Below, piece after piece: positions 13,404 through 27,532 of a stretch of DNA of 64,000 nt. Position 1 is the first letter of the stretch. Every line of letters starts with the position of its first letter. Under the pieces are notes generated by a model. The model saw nothing but the letters and a program-made list of their open reading frames with translations. It was not told the origin of the DNA and ran no database searches. The stretch is from Hydractinia symbiolongicarpus (Eukaryota; Cnidaria; Hydrozoa; Anthoathecata; Hydractiniidae), in contig NC_079879.1 in the NCBI RefSeq assembly GCF_029227915.1, positions 32,680,501-32,744,500 of the forward strand, written 5' to 3'. A program made the position numbers and the translations under genes.

Positions 13404-16400
13404 CACTGTGCTCTGTGATAGCGCTTTATTTAAAAGTTTAGATAAATAAGTTATTTTTTACTGTGGGACCAATCCTAGCCGTTAGCCGGCGCTGAAGAAA
13501 TAGAGAAATTTTCAAAAACTACATTTCATTGACTTTCTAACGGTATCAGTCCGTTTGAGTTACAACGGTTGCGTCACATATTCGTACCAACATGTATTTA
13601 GCGATACGTTTCTGATGTTACTAGGTTGCATCGGTTTTAAAGGTGGAACGATTGACTATGGGACTTAATTGAACTGATTTTAGACTTTAAACTTATAAAT
13701 GTGATAAATGAGACAATTGTACCCCCAGAAATAACATTCATCTTAATTTGACATGATTGCTCGAACTCAGCGATTACACTGGGCGCTGTGGTAGCGCTTT
13801 ACTTAAAAATGTAAATAAATAAGTCATTTTTTACTGTCGGACCAATCCTAACCGTTAGCGAGCGCTGAAGAAATAGAGACAACTTCAAAAATTACATTTC
13901 ATTGACTTTGTAAGGGTATCAATCTGTTTGAGTTACAACGGTTGCGTCACCTATTCGTCCAACATGAATTGAGCGACATTTTTCTGATATTGCTAGGTTG
14001 CATAGATTTTAACAGTGAAAAGATTGACTGTGGGACTTAATTGAACTGATTTTGGACTTTGACCTTATATGCGTGATAAATGAGCTTATTGGACTCCAAG
14101 AAATAACATTCTTCTTAATTTGACATGATTGCTGGAACTCAGCGATTACACTGGCCGCTGTGAGAGCGCTTTATTTAAAACTGTAGATAAACAAGTTATT
14201 TTTTACTTTGGGACCAATCCTAGCCGTTAGCCCGCGCTGAAGAAATAGAGACAGTTTGGAAAACTACATTTCATTGACTTTCTAACGGTATCAGTCCGTT
14301 TGAGTTACAACGGTTGCGTAACATTTTCGTACCAACTTATATTTAGCGATATGTTTCTGATATTACTAGGCTACATCGCTTTTAACAGTGAAACGACTGA
14401 CTGTGGGATTAAATTGAACTGACTTTGGACTTTGACCTTATAAATGTGTTAAAAGAGCCAATTGGACTCCAAGAAGTAACATTTTTCATAATTTGACACG
14501 ATTGTTGGAACTCAGCGATTACACTGGCAGCTGTGATAGCGCTTTATTTAAAACTGTAGATAAATAAGTCATTTTTTACTGTGGGACAAATTCTAGCCGT
14601 TAGCGCGCTGACGAAATAGAGAAAGTTTCAAGAACTACATTTCATTGACTTTCTAACGGTATCAGTCCGTTTGAGTTACAACGGTTGCGTCACATATTCG
14701 TATCAACATGTATTTAGCGATATGTTTCTGATATTACTAGGTTCCATCGCTTTTAACAGTGAAACGATTGACTGTGTGACTTAATTGAACTGATTTTAGA
14801 CTTCAAACTTATAAATGTGATAAATGAGACAATTGGACCCCAAGAAATAACATTCTTCTTAATTTGATCGGATTGCTCGACTTCAGCTATTACACTGTGC
14901 TCTGTGATAGCGCTTTATTTAAAAGTTTAGATAAATAAGTTATTTTTTACTGTGGGACCAATCCTAGCCGTTAGCCGGCGCTGAAGAAATAGAGAAATTT
15001 TCGAAAACTACATTTCATTGACTTTCTAACGGTATCAGTCCGTTTGAGTTACAACGGTTGCGTCACATATTCGTACCAACATGTATTTAGCGATACGTTT
15101 CTGATGTTACTAGGTTGCATCGGTTTTAACGGTGGAACGATTGACTATGGGACTTAATTGAACTGATTTTAGACTTTAAACTTATAAATGTGATAAATGA
15201 GACAATTGTACCCCCAGAAATAACATTCATCTTAATTTGACATGATTGCTCGAACTCAGCGATTACACTGGGCGCTGTGGTAGCGCTTTACTTAAAAATG
15301 TAAATAAATAAGTCATTTTTTACTGTCGGACCAATCCTAACCGTTAGCGAGCGCTGAAGAAATAGAGACAACTTCAAAAATTACATTTCATTGACTTTGT
15401 AAGGGTATCAATCTGTTTGAGTTACAACGGTTGCGTCACCTATTCGTCCAACATGAATTGAGCGACATTTTTCTGATATTGCTAGGTTGCATAGATTTTA
15501 ACAGTGAAAAGATTGACTGTGGGACTTAATTGAACTGATTTTGGACTTTGACCTTATATGCGTGATAAATGAGCCTATTGGACTCCAAGAAATAACATTC
15601 TTCTTAATTTGACATGATTGCTGGAACTCAGCGATTACACTGGCCGCTGTGAGAGCGCTTTATTTAAAACTGTAGATAAACAAGTTATTTTTTACTTTGG
15701 GACCAATCCTAGCCGTTAGCCCGCGCTGAAGAAATAGAGACAGTTTGGAAAACTACATTTCATTGACTTTCTAACGGTATCAGTCCGTTTGAGTTACAAC
15801 GGTTGCGTAACATTTTCGTACCAACTTATATTTAGCGATATGTTTCTGATATTACTAGGCTACATCGCTTTTAACAGTGAAACGACTGACTGTGGGATTA
15901 AATTGAACTGACTTTGGACTTTGACCTTATAAATGTGTTAAAAGAGCCAATTGGACTCCAAGAAGTAACATTTTTCATAATTTGACACGATTGTTGGAAC
16001 TCAGCGATTACACTGGCAGCTGTGATAGCGCTTTATTTAAAACTGTAGATAAATAAGTCATTTTTTACTGTGGGACAAATTCTAGCCGTTAGCGCGCTGA
16101 CGAAATAGAGAAAGTTTCAAGAACTACATTTCATTGACTTTCTAACGGTATCAGTCCGTTTGAGTTACAACGGTTGCGTCACATATTCGTATCAACATGT
16201 ATTTAGCGATATGTTTCTGATATTACTAGGTTCCATCGCTTTTAACAGTGAAACGATTGACTGTGTGACTTAATTGAACTGATTTTAGACTTCAAACTTA
16301 TAAATGTGATAAATGAGACAATTGGACCCCAAGAAATAACATTCTTCTTAATTTGATCGGATTGCTCGACTTCAGCTATTACACTGTGCTCTGTGATAGC

Positions 16401-17126
16401 GCTTTATTTAAAAGTTTAGATAAATAAGTTATTTTTTACTGTGGGACCAATCCTAGCCGTTAGCCGGCGCTGAAGAAATAGAGAAATTTTCGAAAACTAC
16501 ATTTCATTGACTTTCTAACGGTATCAGTCCGTTTGAGTTACAACGGTTGCGTCACATATTCGTACCAACATGTATTTAGCGATACGTTTCTGATGTTACT
16601 AGGTTGCATCGGTTTTAACGGTGGAACGATTGACTATGGGACTTAATTGAACTGATTTTAGACTTTAAACTTATAAATGTGATAAATGAGACAATTGTAC
16701 CCCCAGAAATAACATTCATCTTAATTTGACATGATTGCTCGAACTCAGCGATTACACTGGGCGCTGTGGTAGCGCTTTACTTAAAAATGTAAATAAATAA
16801 GTCATTTTTTACTGTCGGACCAATCCTAACCGTTAGCGAGCGCTGAAGAAATAGAGACAACTTCAAAAATTACATTTCATTGACTTTGTAAGGGTATCAA
16901 TCTGTTTGAGTTACAACGGTTGCGTCACCTATTCGTCCAACATGAATTGAGCGACATTTTTCTGATATTGCTAGGTTGCATAGATTTTAACAGTGAAAAG
17001 ATTGACTGTGGGACTTAATTGAACTGATTTTGGACTTTGACCTTATATGCGTGATAAATGAGCCTATTGGACTCCAAGAAATAACATTCTTCTTAATTTG
17101 ACATGATTGCTGGAACTCAGCGATTA
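13404..17126 (+). repeat. Higher-order repeat block: 4-mer, 1489 bp, two full copies plus a half copy
   Basis: The unit is B 13404, C 13777, D 14149 and an E/A hybrid at 14522, repeated from 14893 and again from 16382 (B 16382, C 16755). Both full periods are exactly 1489 bp. The fourth monomer has a private GGCAGCTGTGATAG head and changes from E sequence to an A-type tail (GGTTCCATCGC, GACTGTGTGACTT) in its second half. That shared junction marks the unit as a single event later amplified. Copies look nearly identical by eye, with differences such as CGTGATAAATGAGCTTATT near 14073 against GAGCCTATT later. Confidence 0.9.
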
Positions 17127-20099
17127 CACTGGCCGCTGTGAGAGCGCTTTATTTAAAACTGTAGATAAATAAGTCATTTTTTACTGTGGGACAAATTCTA
17201 GCCGTTAGCGCGCTGACGAAATAGAGAAAGTTTCAAGAACTACATTTCATTGACTTTCTAACGGTATCAGTCCGTTTGAGTTACAACGGTTGCGTCACAT
17301 ATTCGTATCAACATGTATTTAGCGATATGTTTCTGATATTACTAGGTTACATCGCTTTCAACAGTGAAACGATTGACTGTGGGACTTAATTGAACTGATT
17401 TTGGACTTTGACCTTATTAATGTGATAAATGAGCCAATTCGACTCCAAGAAATAACATTCTTCTTAATTTCACATGATTGCTGTAACTCAGCGATTATAC
17501 TAGTCGGTGTGATAGCGTTTTATTTAAAAGTTTAGATGAATAAGTCATTTTTTACTGTGGGACAAATCCTAGCCGTTAGCGCGCTGACGAAGTAGAATCA
17601 GTTTCAAAAACTACATCTCATTGACTTACTAACGGTATCAGTCCGTTTCACCTACAACGGATGCGTCACCTATATGTACCAACATGTTTTTAGCGATATG
17701 TTTCTGATATTACGAGGTTGCACTGCTTTTAACGGTGAAACGATTGACTGTGGGACTTAATTAAACTGGTTTGGACATTGACTTTGTTAATGTGATAAGT
17801 GAGACAATTAGATCCCCAGAAGTAACATTTTTCTTAATTTGACATGATTGCTCGAACTCAGCGATTACACTGGGCGCTGTGATAGCGCTTTACTTAAAAA
17901 TGTAGATAAATAAGTCATTTTTTACTGTGGGACCAATCCTAACCGTTAGCGCGCGCTAAAGAAATAGAGACAACATCAAAAACTACATTTCATTGACTTT
18001 CTAACGGTATCAATCTGTTTGAGTTACAACGGTTGCGTCTCCTATTCGTAACAACATGTATTGAGCGATATTTTTCTGATATTGCTAGGTTGCATCGCTC
18101 TTAACGGTGGAACGATTGACTTTGGGCCTTAATTGAACTGATTTTGGACTTCAAACTTATAAATGTGATAAATGAGACAATTGTACCCCCAGAAATAACA
18201 TTCATCTTAATTTGACATGATTGCTCGAACTCAGCGATTACACTGGGCGCTGTGGTAGCGCTTTACTTAAAAATGTAAATAAATAAGTCATTTTTTACTG
18301 TCGGACTAATCCTAACCGTTAGCGAGCGCTGAAGAAATAGAGACAACTTCAAAAATTACATTTCATTGACTTTGTAAGGGTATCAATCTGTTTGAGTTAC
18401 AACGGTTGCGTCACCTATTCGTCCAACATGAATTGAGCGACATTTTTCTGATATTGCTAGGTTGCATAGATTTTAACAGTGAAAAGATTGACTGTGGGAC
18501 TTATATGAACTGATTTTGGACTTTGACCTTATATACGTGTTAAAAGAGCCAATTAGACTCCAAGAAGTAACATTTTTCATAATTTGACACGATTGTTGGA
18601 ACTCAGCGATTACACTGGCCGCTGTGATAGCGCTTTATTTAAAACTGTAGATAAATAAGTCATTTTTTACTGTGGGACAAATTCTAGCCGTTAGCGCGCT
18701 GACGAAATAGAGAAAGTTTCAAGAACTACATTTCATTGACTTTCTAACGGTATCAGTCCGTTTGAGATACAACGGTTGCGTCACATATTCGTATCAACAT
18801 GTATTTAGCGATATGTTTCTGATATTACTAGGTTACATCGCTTTCAACAGTGAAACGATTGACTGAGGGACTTAATTGAACTGATTTTGGACTTTGACGT
18901 TATTAATGTGATAAATGAGCCAATTCGACTCCAAGAAATAACATTCTTCTTAATTTGACATGATTGCTGTAACTCAGCAATTACACTAGTCGGTGTGATA
19001 GCGTTTTATTTAAAAGTTTAGATGAATAAGTCATTTTTTACTGTGGGACAAATCCCAGCCGTTAGCGCGCTGACGAAGTAGAATCAGTTTCAAAAACTAC
19101 ATCTCATTGACTTACTAACGGTATCAGTCCGTTTCACCTACAACGGATGCGTCACCTATATGTACCAACATGTTTTTAGCGATATGTTTCTGATATTACG
19201 AGGTTGCATTGCTTTTAACGGTGAAACGATTGACTGTGGGACTTAATTAAACTGGTTTGGACATTGACTTTGTTAATGTGATAAGTGAGACAATTGGATC
19301 CCCAGAAGTAACATTCTTCTTAATTTGACATGATTGCTCGAACTCAGCGATTACACTGGGCGCTGTGATAGCGCTTTACTTAAAAATGTAGATAAATAAG
19401 TTATTTTTTACTGTGGGACCAATCCTAACCGTTAGCGCGCGCTAAAGAAATAGAGACAACATCAAAAACTACATTTCATTGACTTTCTAACGGTATCAAT
19501 CTGTTTGAGTTACAACGGTTGCGTCTCCTATTCGTAACAACATGTATTGAGCGATATTTTTCTGATATTGCTAGGTTGCATCGCTCTTAACGGTGGAACG
19601 ATTGACTATGGGCCTTAATTGAACTAATTTTGGACTTCAAACTTATAAATGTGATAAATGAGACAATTGGACCCCCAGGAATAACATTCTTCTTAATTTG
19701 ACATGATTGCTCGACTTCAGCTTTCACACTGGGCGCTGTGGTAGCGCTTTACTTAAAAATGTAGATAAATAAGTCATTTTTTACTGTGGGACCAATCCTA
19801 ACCGTTAGCGCGCGCTGAAGAAATAGAGACAACTTCAAAAACTACATTTCATTGACTTTCTAACGGTATCAATCTGTTTGAGTTACAACGGTTGCGTCTC
19901 CTATTCGTACCAACATGTATTGAGCGATATTTTTCTGATATTGCTAGGTTGCATCGCTTTTAACAGTGAAAAGATTGACTGTGGGACTTAATTGAACTGA
20001 TTTTGGACTTTGACCTTACATACGTGATAAATGAGCCTATTGGACTCCAAGAAATAACATTCTTCTTAATTTGACTTGATTGATGGAACTCAGCGATTA
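17127..20099 (+). repeat. Transitional mosaic of satellite monomers (D/E hybrid, F, G, C/D hybrid, E, F, G, variant)
   Basis: Starts are 17127 (D head passing to E sequence at about 17170), 17498 (F, with a TACTAG head), 17868 (G), 18241 (C head with a D-like tail after about 18500), 18613 (E), 18984 (F), 19354 (G) and 19727 (a variant preceded by CTTTCA). F to F is 1486 bp, a loose four-monomer period. The stretch from 18984 onward is shared with 32372 onward. Nothing other than satellite is present. Confidence 0.82.
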
Positions 20100-23000
20100 C
20101 ACTTGGCGCTGTGATAGCGCTTTATTTAAAACTGTAGATAAATAAGTTATTTTTTACTGTGGGACCAATCCTAGCCGTTAGACGGCGCTGAAGAAATAGA
20201 GAAAGTTTCGAAAACTACATTTCATTGACTTTCTAACGGTATCAGTCCGTTTGAGTTACAACCGTTTGCGTCACATATTCGTACCAACATGTGTTTAGCG
20301 ATATGTTTCTGATATTACTAGGTTCCATCGCATTTAACAGTGAAACGATTGACTGTGTGACTTAATTGAACTGATTTTAGAATTCAAACTTATAAATGTG
20401 ATAAATGAGACAATTGGACCCCAAGAAATAACATTCTTCTTAATTTGACATGATTGCTCGAACTCAGCGATTACACTGGGCGCTGTGGTAGCGCTTTACT
20501 TAAAAATGTAAATAAATAAGTCAGTTTTTACTGTCGGACCAATCCTAACCGTTAGCGAGCGCTGAAGAAATAGAGACAACTTCAAAAATTACATTTCATT
20601 GACTTTGTAACGGTATCAATCTGTTTGAGTTACAACGGTTGCGTCACCTATTCGTCCAACATGAATTGAGCGATATTTTTCTGATATTGCTAGGTTGCAT
20701 CGCTTTTAACAGTGAAAAGATTGACTGTGGGACTTAATTGAACTAATTTTGGACTTTGACCTTATATACGTGATAAATGAGCCTATTGGACTCCAAGAAA
20801 TAACATTCTTCTTAATTTGACATGATTGCTGGAACTCAGCGATTACACTGGCCGCTGTGATAGCGCTTTATTTAAAACTGTAGATAACCAAGTTAATTTT
20901 TACTTTGGGACCAATCCTAGCCGTTAGCCCGTGCTGAAGAAATAGAGACAGTTTGGAAAACTACATTTCATTGACTTTCTAATGGTATCAGTCCGTTTGA
21001 GTTACAACCGTTTGCGTCACATATTCGTAACAACATGTGTTTAGCGATATGTTTCTGATATTACTAGGTTCCATCGCATTTAACAGTGAAACGATTGACT
21101 GTGTGACTTAATTGAACTGATTTTAGAATTCAAACTTATAAATGTGATAAATGAGACAATTGGACCCCAAGAAATAACATTCTTCTTAATTTGACATGAT
21201 TGCTCGAACTCAGCGATTACACTGGGCGCTGTGGTAGCGCTTTACTTAAAAATGTAAATAAATAAGTCAGTTTTTACTGTCGGACCAATCCTAACCGTTA
21301 GCGAGCGCTGAAGAAATAGAGACAACTTCAAAAATTACATTTCATTGACTTTGTAACGGTATCAATCTGTTTGAGTTACAACGGTTGCGTCACCTATTCG
21401 TCCAACATGAATTGAGCGATATTTTTCTGATATTGCTAGGTTGCATCGCTTTTAACAGTGAAAAGATTGACTGTGGGACTTAATTGAACTAATTTTGGAC
21501 TTTGACCTTATATACGTGATAAATGAGCCTATTGGACTCCAAGAAATAACATTCTTCTTAATTTGACATGATTGCTGGAACTCAGCGATTACACTGGCCG
21601 CTGTGATAGCGCTTTATTTAAAACTGTAGATAACCAAGTTAATTTTTACTTTGGGACCAATCCTAGCCGTTAGCCCGTGCTGAAGAAATAGAGACAGTTT
21701 GGAAAACTACATTTCATTGACTTTCTAATGGTATCAGTCCGTTTGAGTTACAACGGTTGCGTAACATTTTCGTACCAACTTATATTTAGCGATATGTTTC
21801 TGATATTACTAGGCTACATCGCTTTTAACAGTGAAACGACTGACTGTGGGATTAAATTGAACTGACTTTGGACTTTGACCTTATAAATGTGTTAAATGAG
21901 CCAATTGGACTCCAAGAAGTAACATTTTTCATAATTTGACACGATTGTTGGAACTCAGCGATTACACTGGGCGCTGTGATAGCGCTTTATTTAAAACTCT
22001 AGATAAATAAGTTATTTTTTACTGTGGGACCAATCCTAGCCGTTAGCGCGCGCTGAAGAGATAGAGAGAACTTCAAAAACTACATTTCATTGACTTTCTA
22101 ACGGTATCAGTCCGTTTGTGTTACAACGGTTGCGTCACATATTCGTACCAACATGTATCTAGCGATACGTTTCTGATGTTACTAGGTTGCATCGCTTTTA
22201 ACGGTGGAACGATTGACTATTGGACTTAATTGAACTTATTTTAGACTTTGAACTTATAAATGTGATAAATGAAACAATTGGATCCCCAGAAGTAACATTC
22301 TTCTTAATTTTACATGATTGCTCGAACTCAGTGATTACACTGGGCGCAGTGGTAGCGCTTTACTTAAAAATGTAGATAAATAAGTCAGTTTTAACTGTGG
22401 GACCAATCCTAGCCGTTAGCCGGCGCTGAAGAAATAGAGAAATTTTCGAAAACTACATTTCATTGACTTTCTAACGGTATCAGTCCGTTTGAGTTACAAC
22501 GGTTCCGTCACATATTCGTACCAACATGTATTTAGCGATATGTTTCTGATATTACTAGGTTCCATCGCTTTTAACAGTGAAACGATTGACTGTGTGACTT
22601 AATTGAACTGATTTTAGAATTCAAACTTATAAATGTGATAAATGAGACAATTGGACCCCAAGAAATAACATTCTTCTTAATTTGACATGATTGCTCGAAC
22701 TCAGCGATTACACTGGGCGCTGTGGTAGCGCTTTACTTAAAAATGTAAATAAATAAGTCAGTTTTTACTGTCGGACCAATCCTAACCGTTAGCGAGCGCT
22801 GAAGAAATAGAGACAACTTCAAAAATTACATTTCATTGACTTTGTAACGGTATCAATCTGTTTGAGTTACCTATTCGTCCAACATGAATTGAGCGATATT
22901 TTTCTGATATTGCTAGGTTGCATCGCTTTTAACAGTGAAAAGATTGACTGTGGGACTTAATTGAACTAATTTTGGACTTTGACCTTATATACGTGATAAA

Positions 23001-23814
23001 TGAGCCTATTGGACTCCAAGAAATAACATTCTTCTTAATTTGACATGATTGCTGAAACTCAGCGATTACACTGGCCGCTGTGATAGCGCTTTATTTAAAA
23101 CTGTAGATAACCAAGTTATTTTTTACTTTGGGACCAATCCTAGCCGTTAGCCCGCGCTGAAGAAATAGAGACAGTTTGGAAAACTACATTTCATTGACTT
23201 TCTAATGGTATCAGTCCGTTTGAGTTACAACGGTTGCGTAACATTTTCGTACCAACTTATATTTAGCGATATGTTTCTGATATTACTAGGCTACATCGCT
23301 TTTAACAGTGAAACGACTGACTGTGGGATTAAATTGAACTGACTTTGGACTTTGACCTTATAAATGTGTTAAATGAGCCAATTGGACTCCAAGAAGTAAC
23401 ATTTTTCATAATTTGACACGATTGTTGGAACTCAGCGATTACACTGGGCGCTGTGATAGCGCTTTATTTAAAACTGTAGATAAATAAGTTATTTTTTACT
23501 GTGGGACCAATCCTAGCCGTTAGCGCGCGCTGAAGAGATAGAGAGAACTTCAAAAACTACATTTCATTGACTTTCTAACGGTATCAGTCCGTTTGTGTTA
23601 CAACGGTTGCGTCACATATTCGTACCAACATGTATCTAGCGAAACGTTTCTGATGTTACTAGGTTGCATCGGTTTTAACGGTGGAACGATTGACTATGGG
23701 ACTTAATTGAACTGATTTTAGTCTTTAAACTTATAAATGTGATAAATGAGACAATTGTACCCCCAGAAATAACATTCATCTTAATTTGACATGATTGCTC
23801 GAACTCAGCGATTG
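20100..23814 (+). repeat. Mosaic of the A-C-D segment with dimer and four-monomer repeats
   Basis: Starts are 20100, 20474, 20846, 21220, 21592, 21965, 22338, 22711, 23069 and 23442. C monomers with TCAGTTTTTACTG lie at 20474, 21220 and 22711. The first two are 746 bp apart and the last two 1491 bp apart. Monomer 20846-21219 is a hybrid with a D head (private CAAGTTAATTTT) and an A-type second half. The GAGATAGAGAGAAC variant (21965, 23442) and the GGGCGCAGTGGT variant (22338) match the block at 12657-13403. Confidence 0.82.
22711..23068 (+). repeat. Short satellite monomer with a 14-bp deletion
   Basis: This C monomer is 358 bp long, not ~372. At 22861-22880 the sequence goes straight from TTTGAGTTAC to CTATTCGTCC. 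The 14 bases found in sister monomers between these points (AACGGTTGCGTCAC) are missing. Both deletion ends carry AC, so slippage between short direct repeats is a simple explanation. Confidence 0.85.
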
Positions 23815-26800
23815 CACTGGGCGCTGTGGTAGCGCTTTAGTTAAAAATGTAAATAAATAAGTCATTTTTTACTGTCGGACCAATCCTAACCGTTAGCGAG
23901 CGCTAAAGAAATAGAGACAACTTCAAAAATTACATTTCATTGACTTTGTAAGGGTATCAATCTGTTTGAGTTACAACGGTTGCGTCACCTATTCGTCCAA
24001 CATGAATTGAGCGACATTTTTCTGATATTGCTAGGTTGCATAGATTTTAACAGTGAAAAGATTGACTGTGGGACTTAATTGAACTGATTTTGGACTTTGA
24101 CCTTATATGCGTGATAAATGAGCCTATTGGACTCCAAGAAATAACATTCTTCTTAATTTGACATGATTGCTGGAACTCAGCGATTACACTGGCCGCTGTG
24201 ATAGCGCTTTATTTAAAACTGTAGATAAATAAGTCATTTTTTACTGTGGGACAAATTCTAGCCGTTAGCGCGCTGACGAAATAGAGAAAGTTTCAAGAAC
24301 TACATTTCATTGACTTTCTAACGGTATCAGTCCGTTTGAGTTACAACGGTTGCGTCACATATTCGTATCAACATGTATTTAGCGATATGTTTCTGATATT
24401 ACTAGGTTACATCGCTTTCAACAGTGAAACGATTGACTGTGGGACTTAATTGAACTGATTTTGGACTTTGACCTTATTAATGTGATAAATGAGCCAATTC
24501 GACTCCAAGAAATAACATTCTTCTTAATTTGACATGATTGCTGTAACTCAGCGATTACAACTAGTCGGTGTGATAGCGTTTTATTTAAAAGTTTAGATGA
24601 ATAAGTCATTTTTTACTGTGGGACAAATCCTAGCCGTTAGCGCGCTGACGAAGTAGAATCAGTTTCAAAAACTACATCTCATTGACTTACTAACGGTATC
24701 AGTCCGTTTCACCTACAACGGATGCGTCACCTATATGTACCAACATGTTTTTAGCGATATGTTTCTGATATTACGAGGTTGCATTGCTTTTAACGGTGAA
24801 ACGATTGACTGTGGGACTTAATTAAACTGGTTTGGAAATTGACTTTGTTAATGTGATAAGTGAGACAATTGGATCCCCAGAAGTAACATTCTTCTTAATT
24901 TGACATGATTGCTCGAACTCAGCGATTACACTGGGCGCTGTGATAGCGCTTTACTTAAAAATGTAGATAAATAAGTCATTTTTTACTGTGGGACCAATCC
25001 TAACCGTTAGCGCGCGCTAAAGAAGTAGAGACAACATCAAAAACTACATTTCATTGACTTTCTAACGGTATCAATCTGTTTGAGTTACAACGGTTGCGTC
25101 TCCTATTCGTAACAACATGTATTGAGCGATATTTTTCTGATATTGCTAGGTTGCATCGCTCTTAACGGTGGAACGATTGACTATGGGCCTTAATTGAACT
25201 GATTTTGGACTTCAAACTTATAAATGTGATAAATGAGACAATTGGACTCCAAGAAATAACATTCTTCTTAATTTGACATGATTGCTGGAACTCAGCGATT
25301 ACACTGGCCGCTGTGAGAGCGCTTTATTTAAAACTGTAGATAAACAAGTTATTTTTTACTTTGGGACCAATCCTAGCCGTTAGCCCGCGCTGAAGAAATA
25401 GAGACAGTTTGGAAAACTACATTTCATTGACTTTCTAACGGTACCAGTCCGTTTGAGTTACAACGGTTGCGTAACATTTTCGTACCAACTTATATTTAGC
25501 GATATGTTTCTGATATTACTAGGCTACATCGCTTTTAACAGTGAAACGACTGACTGTGGGATTAAATTGAAATGACTTTGGACTTTGACCTTATAAATGT
25601 GTTAAAAGAGCCAATTGGACTCCAAGAAGTAACATTTTTCATAATTTGACACGATTGTTGGAACTCAGCGATTACACTGGCCGCTGTGATAGCGCTTTAT
25701 TTAAAACTGTAGATAAATAAGTCATTTTTTACTGTGGGACAAATTCTAGCCGTTAGCGCGCTGACGAAATAGAGAAAGTTTCAAGAACTACATTTCATTG
25801 ACTTTCTAACGGTATCAGTCCGTTTGAGTTACAACGGTTGCGTCACATATTCGTATCAACATGTATTTAGCGATATGTTTCTGATATTACTAGGTTACAT
25901 CGCTTTCAACAGTGAAACGATTGACTGTGGGACTTAATTGAACTGATTTTGGACTTTGACCTTATTAATGTGATAAATGAGCCAATTCGACTCCAAGAAA
26001 TAACATTCTTCTTAATTTGACATGATTGCTGTAACTCAGCGATTACACTAGTCGGTGTGATAGCGTTTTATTTAAAAGTTTAGATGAATAAGTCATTTTT
26101 TACTGTGGGACAAATCCTAGCCGTTAGCGCGCTGACGAAGTAGAATCAGTTTCAAAAACTACATCTCATTGACTTACTAACGGTATCAGTCCGTTTCACC
26201 TACAACGGATGCGTCACCTATATGTACCAACATGTTTTTAGCGATATGTTTCTGATATTACGAGGTTGCATTGCTTTTAACGGTGAAAGGATTGACTGTG
26301 GGACTTAATTAAACTGGTTTGGAAATTGACTTTGTTAATGTGATAAGTGAGACAATTGGATCCCCAGAAGTAACATTCTTCTTAATTTGACATGATTGCT
26401 CGAACTCAGCGATTACACTGGGCGCTGTGATAGCGCTTTACTTAAAAATGTAGATAAATAAGTCATTTTTTACTGTGGGACCAATCCTAACCGTTAGCGC
26501 GCGCTAAAGAAGTAGAGACAACATCAAAAACTACATTTCATTGACTTTCTAACGGTATCAATCTGTTTGAGTTACAACGGTTGCGTCTCCTATTCGTAAC
26601 AACATGTATTGAGCGATATTTTTCTGATATTGCTAGGTTGCATCGCTCTTAACGGTGGAACGATTGACTATGGGCCTTAATTGAACTGATTTTGGACTTC
26701 AAACTTATAAATGTGATAAATGAGACAATTGGACTCCAAGAAATAACATTCTTCTTAATTTGACATGATTGCTGGAACTCAGCGATTACACTGGCCGCTG

Positions 26801-27532
26801 TGAGAGCGCTTTATTTAAAACTGTAGATAAACAAGTTATTTTTTACTTTGGGACCAATCCTAGCCGTTAGCCCGCGCTGAAGAAATAGAGACAGTTTGGA
26901 AAACTACATTTCATTGACTTTCTAACGGTACCAGTCCGTTTGAGTTACAACGGTTGCGTAACATTTTCGTACCAACTTATATTTAGCGATATGTTTCTGA
27001 TATTACTAGGCTACATCGCTTTTAACAGTGAAACGACTGACTGTGGGATTAAATTGAAATGACTTTGGACTTTGACCTTATAAATGTGTTAAAAGAGCCA
27101 ATTGGACTCCAAGAAGTAACATTTTTCATAATTTGACACGATTGTTGGAACTCAGCGATTACACTGGCCGCTGTGATAGCGCTTTATTTAAAACTGTAGA
27201 TAAATAAGTCATTTTTTACTGTGGGACAAATTCTAGCCGTTAGCGCGCTGACGAAATAGAGAAAGTTTCAAGAACTACATTTCATTGACTTTCTAACGGT
27301 ATCAGTCCGTTTGAGTTACAACGGTTGCGTCACATATTCGTATCAACATGTATTTAGCGATATGTTTCTGATATTACTAGGTTACATCGCTTTCAACAGT
27401 GAAACGATTGACTGTGGGACTTAATTGAACTGATTTTGGACTTTGACCTTATTAATGTGATAAATGAGCCAATTCGACTCCAAGAAATAACATTCTTCTT
27501 AATTTGACATGATTGCTGTAACTCAGCGATTA
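23815..27532 (+). repeat. Higher-order repeat block: 4-mer D-E-F-G, ~1487 bp
   Basis: Starts are C 23815, E 24187, F 24558, G 24929, D 25302, E 25675, F 26046, G 26416, D 26789 and E 27162. D to D (25302 to 26789) is 1487 bp and F to F is 1487-1488 bp. G monomers share a private AAAGAAGTAGAGAC, and D monomers share TAACGGTACCAG and AAATTGAAATGAC. Compared with the 5-mer at 5218-10049, the C monomer is missing between G and D; the G tail runs straight into a D-type end (GACAATTGGACTCC). This 4-mer therefore looks derived from the 5-mer by loss of one monomer. Confidence 0.88.

Noticed and set aside
24418-24609. Minus-strand open frame of 63 codons in the satellite
   Set aside because: It lies wholly within satellite monomers (24187 and 24558), is kept open by a local extra A near 24560, resembles no protein family I know and has no regulatory context.
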